64,000 bases of DNA from an uncultured Draconibacterium sp. Lineage in GTDB: Bacteria > Bacteroidota > Bacteroidia > Bacteroidales > Prolixibacteraceae. The notes under the pieces are model-generated. The model saw only the letters and a program-made list of their open reading frames with translations, was not told the DNA's origin and ran no database searches. The stretch lies in assembly GCF_913063105.1 (NCBI RefSeq), contig NZ_CAJXYQ010000008.1, positions 145,635-209,634 of the forward strand, in the 5' to 3' direction. Position 1 is the first letter of the stretch; every line of letters begins with the position of its first letter. A program made the position numbers and the translations under genes. Positions 62,431 to 64,000 of the stretch are shown in pieces.

Positions 62431-62808
62431 ATGAAACGAATTATTGCAACCGAAAATGCCCCTGCCGCAATTGGACCTTACAGTCAGGCGGTTGAAGTTA
62501 ACGGAACACTTTATATTTCGGGGCAGGTACCTTTGGTGCCGGAAACCATGAAAGTTATTGAGGGGGGCATTGGCGAACAAACTGCGCAGGTAATGAAAAA
62601 CATTGAAGCCATTTTAACGGCAGCAGGATACACCTTTGCCGACGTGGTAAAATCGACTTGTCTGTTAAGCGACATGGCCAATTTTAAAGCCATGAACGAA
62701 GTATATGGAAAATATTACAAGCAGAATGCGCCAGCCAGGGCTGCATTTGCCGTAAAAGAATTGCCGCTGGGTGTTCTAGTTGAGATTGAAACCATTGCGA
62801 TAAAATAA
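62431..62808 (+). CDS. ridA: RidA family 2-iminobutanoate/2-iminopropanoate deaminase
   Basis: The 125-residue protein is full length for the YjgF/RidA family: APAAIGPYSQAVEVNGTLYI, SGQVPLVPET, then QTAQVMKNIEAILTAAGYTF, the conserved Arg in PARAAFAVKELPLG and the final VEIETIAIK. It hydrolyses reactive enamine/imine intermediates of amino acid metabolism in the cytoplasm as a trimer. It stands alone between a doubtful small frame and a GNAT gene in the same direction. Confidence 0.95.
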   Translation: MKRIIATENAPAAIGPYSQAVEVNGTLYISGQVPLVPETMKVIEGGIGEQTAQVMKNIEAILTAAGYTFADVVKSTCLLSDMANFKAMNEVYGKYYKQNAPARAAFAVKELPLGVLVEIETIAIK

Positions 62809-62859
62809 TCAAACATTCTAATTTCAGTAAAAACATCTTGTAATGCCTTTCGATCAGAA

Positions 62860-63363
62860 ATGAACGACCTTATTCGATTTAAAAAACTGGAAGAGCAGGT
62901 TTTGAAGCTCGTTGCTGAAATTTACAATTATTATATCGAGCATTCTACTGCAATATTTCATACTACACGGGTTAAGAAGGTTGATTTACAACAGCTGATT
63001 CCTTTGGGTCATGGCAAATATGTTTCGTTCCTGATTTATTATAACGATGTTGTGGCCGGGTACTGCTACCTTGGGCAATACAAAAACAGGCCGGCATACG
63101 ATCGCACCGCTGAAGTTACCATTTATCTGCATCACGCCTTTTGGGGCAAAGGCATTGCCCGTAAGGCTATGCTGCATCTTGAAAAGGTGGCCCGGGAAAA
63201 AAATATTTGTGTGTTGCTCGGAATTATTACGGGCGAAAATGTGCCAAGTGTAAAGTTGTTTGAGCGAATGGGCTACGAAAAATGTGCCCATTTTAAGCAG
63301 ATAGGCGAGAAGTTTGGCCGCTTGCTCGATGTGGTGGCCTATCAAAAACTGATAGACTTATAA
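62860..63363 (+). CDS. GNAT family N-acetyltransferase
   Basis: A 167-residue protein with the GNAT core: VSFLIYYNDVVAGYCYLGQY, AEVTIYLHHAFWGKGIARKA (acetyl-CoA binding R/QxxGxG/A equivalent at GKGIARKA), and LGIITGENVPSVKLFERMGY. The sequence resembles phosphinothricin-type acetyltransferases (YYIEHSTAIFHT, NVPSVKLFERMGYEKCAHFK), but the acceptor cannot be named. It is the last + strand gene before the ribosomal protein gene on the opposite strand. Confidence 0.88.
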   Translation: MNDLIRFKKLEEQVLKLVAEIYNYYIEHSTAIFHTTRVKKVDLQQLIPLGHGKYVSFLIYYNDVVAGYCYLGQYKNRPAYDRTAEVTIYLHHAFWGKGIARKAMLHLEKVAREKNICVLLGIITGENVPSVKLFERMGYEKCAHFKQIGEKFGRLLDVVAYQKLIDL

Positions 63364-63476
63364 ATTTTTTTATCTGCAAATCCTGCGAATTATAACGGTT
63401 GGCAAATGAAAGAGCCAATTGGTAGAATACAAATTAGTGCGATTGATGCAATTGCAGATACGTTTAAAACAAAATA

Positions 63477-63505
63477 AAAAGGGTTTCCGTTTTGGAAACC
63501 CTTTT
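63477..63505 (-). terminator. Bidirectional terminator between GNAT gene and rplI
   Basis: Perfect 12-base arms AAAAGGGTTTCC (63477-63488) and GGAAACCCTTTT (63494-63505) with a 5-base loop. T tracts occur on both strands, so it can serve the converging genes. Confidence 0.88.
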
Positions 63506-63538
63506 ACCGTTTTTAGTATTGTGTGTGCAAAAATATGC

Positions 63539-63985
63539 TTATTCCGCAACAACTTCAAATTCAATTTCAACCACCACTTCTTTGTGCAGTTTAATTTTAG
63601 CTGTATGGGTACCAACTTCTTTGATGCTGTCTTCAGGAATAGAAATCTGTTTGCGGTCGATTTCAAATCCTTTTTTGTTAATTGCTTCAGCCAATTGAAT
63701 GGTGTTAACCGAACCAAAGATTTTGCCTGAAGTACTTGTTTTAGCACCAATCGAAATTTTCTTGGCAACAATTTGCTCTGCAATTTTTGTTGCTTCTTCT
63801 TTCAACTTAGCCTCTTTGTGCGCACGTTGTTTAATGTTTTCGGCCAAAACTTTTTTAGCCGACTCGGTAGCAACAACAGCTTTTTTCTGAGGAATCAGAA
63901 AGTTACGACCGTAACCATCTTTAACCTCAACAATATCGTCTTTGCTTCCTAAACGCTCTACGTCTTGTAATAATATAATTTCCAT
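63539..63985 (-). CDS. rplI: 50S ribosomal protein L9
   Basis: The 148-residue protein starts MEIILLQDVERLGSKDDIVE, continues VKDGYGRNFLIPQKKAVVAT (the L9 N-terminal signature), a long connecting helix, and the C-terminal domain ending VEIEFEVVAE. It binds 23S rRNA near the L1 stalk. Its usual partners rpsR and rpsF would lie beyond the right window edge. A strong terminator follows 34 bases after its stop. Confidence 0.97.
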   Translation of the reverse strand: MEIILLQDVERLGSKDDIVEVKDGYGRNFLIPQKKAVVATESAKKVLAENIKQRAHKEAKLKEEATKIAEQIVAKKISIGAKTSTSGKIFGSVNTIQLAEAINKKGFEIDRKQISIPEDSIKEVGTHTAKIKLHKEVVVEIEFEVVAE

Positions 63986-64000
63986 TTCAAGTCCTCCTCT

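Overview
The window reads as a chromosomal segment of a marine or sediment Bacteroidota, most like the Marinilabiliales/Prolixibacteraceae (the lineage is inference). Support: an AT-rich genome, a Bacteroides-type promoter (TTTG, 20 nt, TAnnTTTG) at 33558-33589, lipoprotein and Sec signal peptides on nearly every degradative enzyme, a SusC-type TonB plug protein, pyrB-pyrI fusion-free gene pair, and typical Bacteroidota core genes.

Region 1 (1-32568, all + strand) is the end of a large polysaccharide utilisation locus. In order: sialate O-acetylesterase-like SGNH esterase (5' end cut by the window), GH97, a right-handed beta-helix lipoprotein, a TIM-barrel glycoside-hydrolase-like lipoprotein, a sulfatase, a heparinase II/III-type protein, a sulfatase, a DUF1961-like protein, three sulfatases, an alpha/beta esterase, GH29 and GH95 fucosidase-family enzymes, GH43-CBM6, a sixth sulfatase, a second heparinase II/III-type protein, GH3, and an orphan plug-domain protein. 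Together these suggest stepwise desulfation, deacetylation, lyase cleavage and exo-hydrolysis of a sulfated, acetylated, fucose- and uronate-containing glycan. No complete SusC/SusD pair, regulator or sulfatase-maturing enzyme lies in the window. Diverged copies of a palindromic intergenic repeat sit between the sulfatase genes.

Region 2 (32606-35155) is a scar zone: a galM pseudogene, a ParDE-type toxin-antitoxin pair with a clear promoter/operator, and a broken tyrosine recombinase gene.

Region 3 (35158-51544) is an integrative element of about 16.3 kb in a tRNA-Leu(CAG) gene. A perfect 90-bp direct repeat bounds it, a tyrosine integrase sits just inside the left end, and GTTTCACAAAT repeats occur at both ends. 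It carries small unknown genes, an 11-bp tandem repeat, a coiled-coil membrane protein, and a type I restriction-modification operon. In that operon three extra genes, two with PD-(D/E)XK-like signatures, lie between hsdS and hsdR, and a 56-bp copy of the hsdS tail brackets the first of them. This composite defence locus is the best candidate for something undescribed.

Region 4 (51597-64000) is core chromosome: pyrB-pyrI, a YigZ/IMPACT protein, a DMT transporter, dnaA, an MlaD-like protein, an N-acetylmuramoyl-L-alanine amidase, a divergent LptD-like protein, RidA, a GNAT acetyltransferase and rplI.
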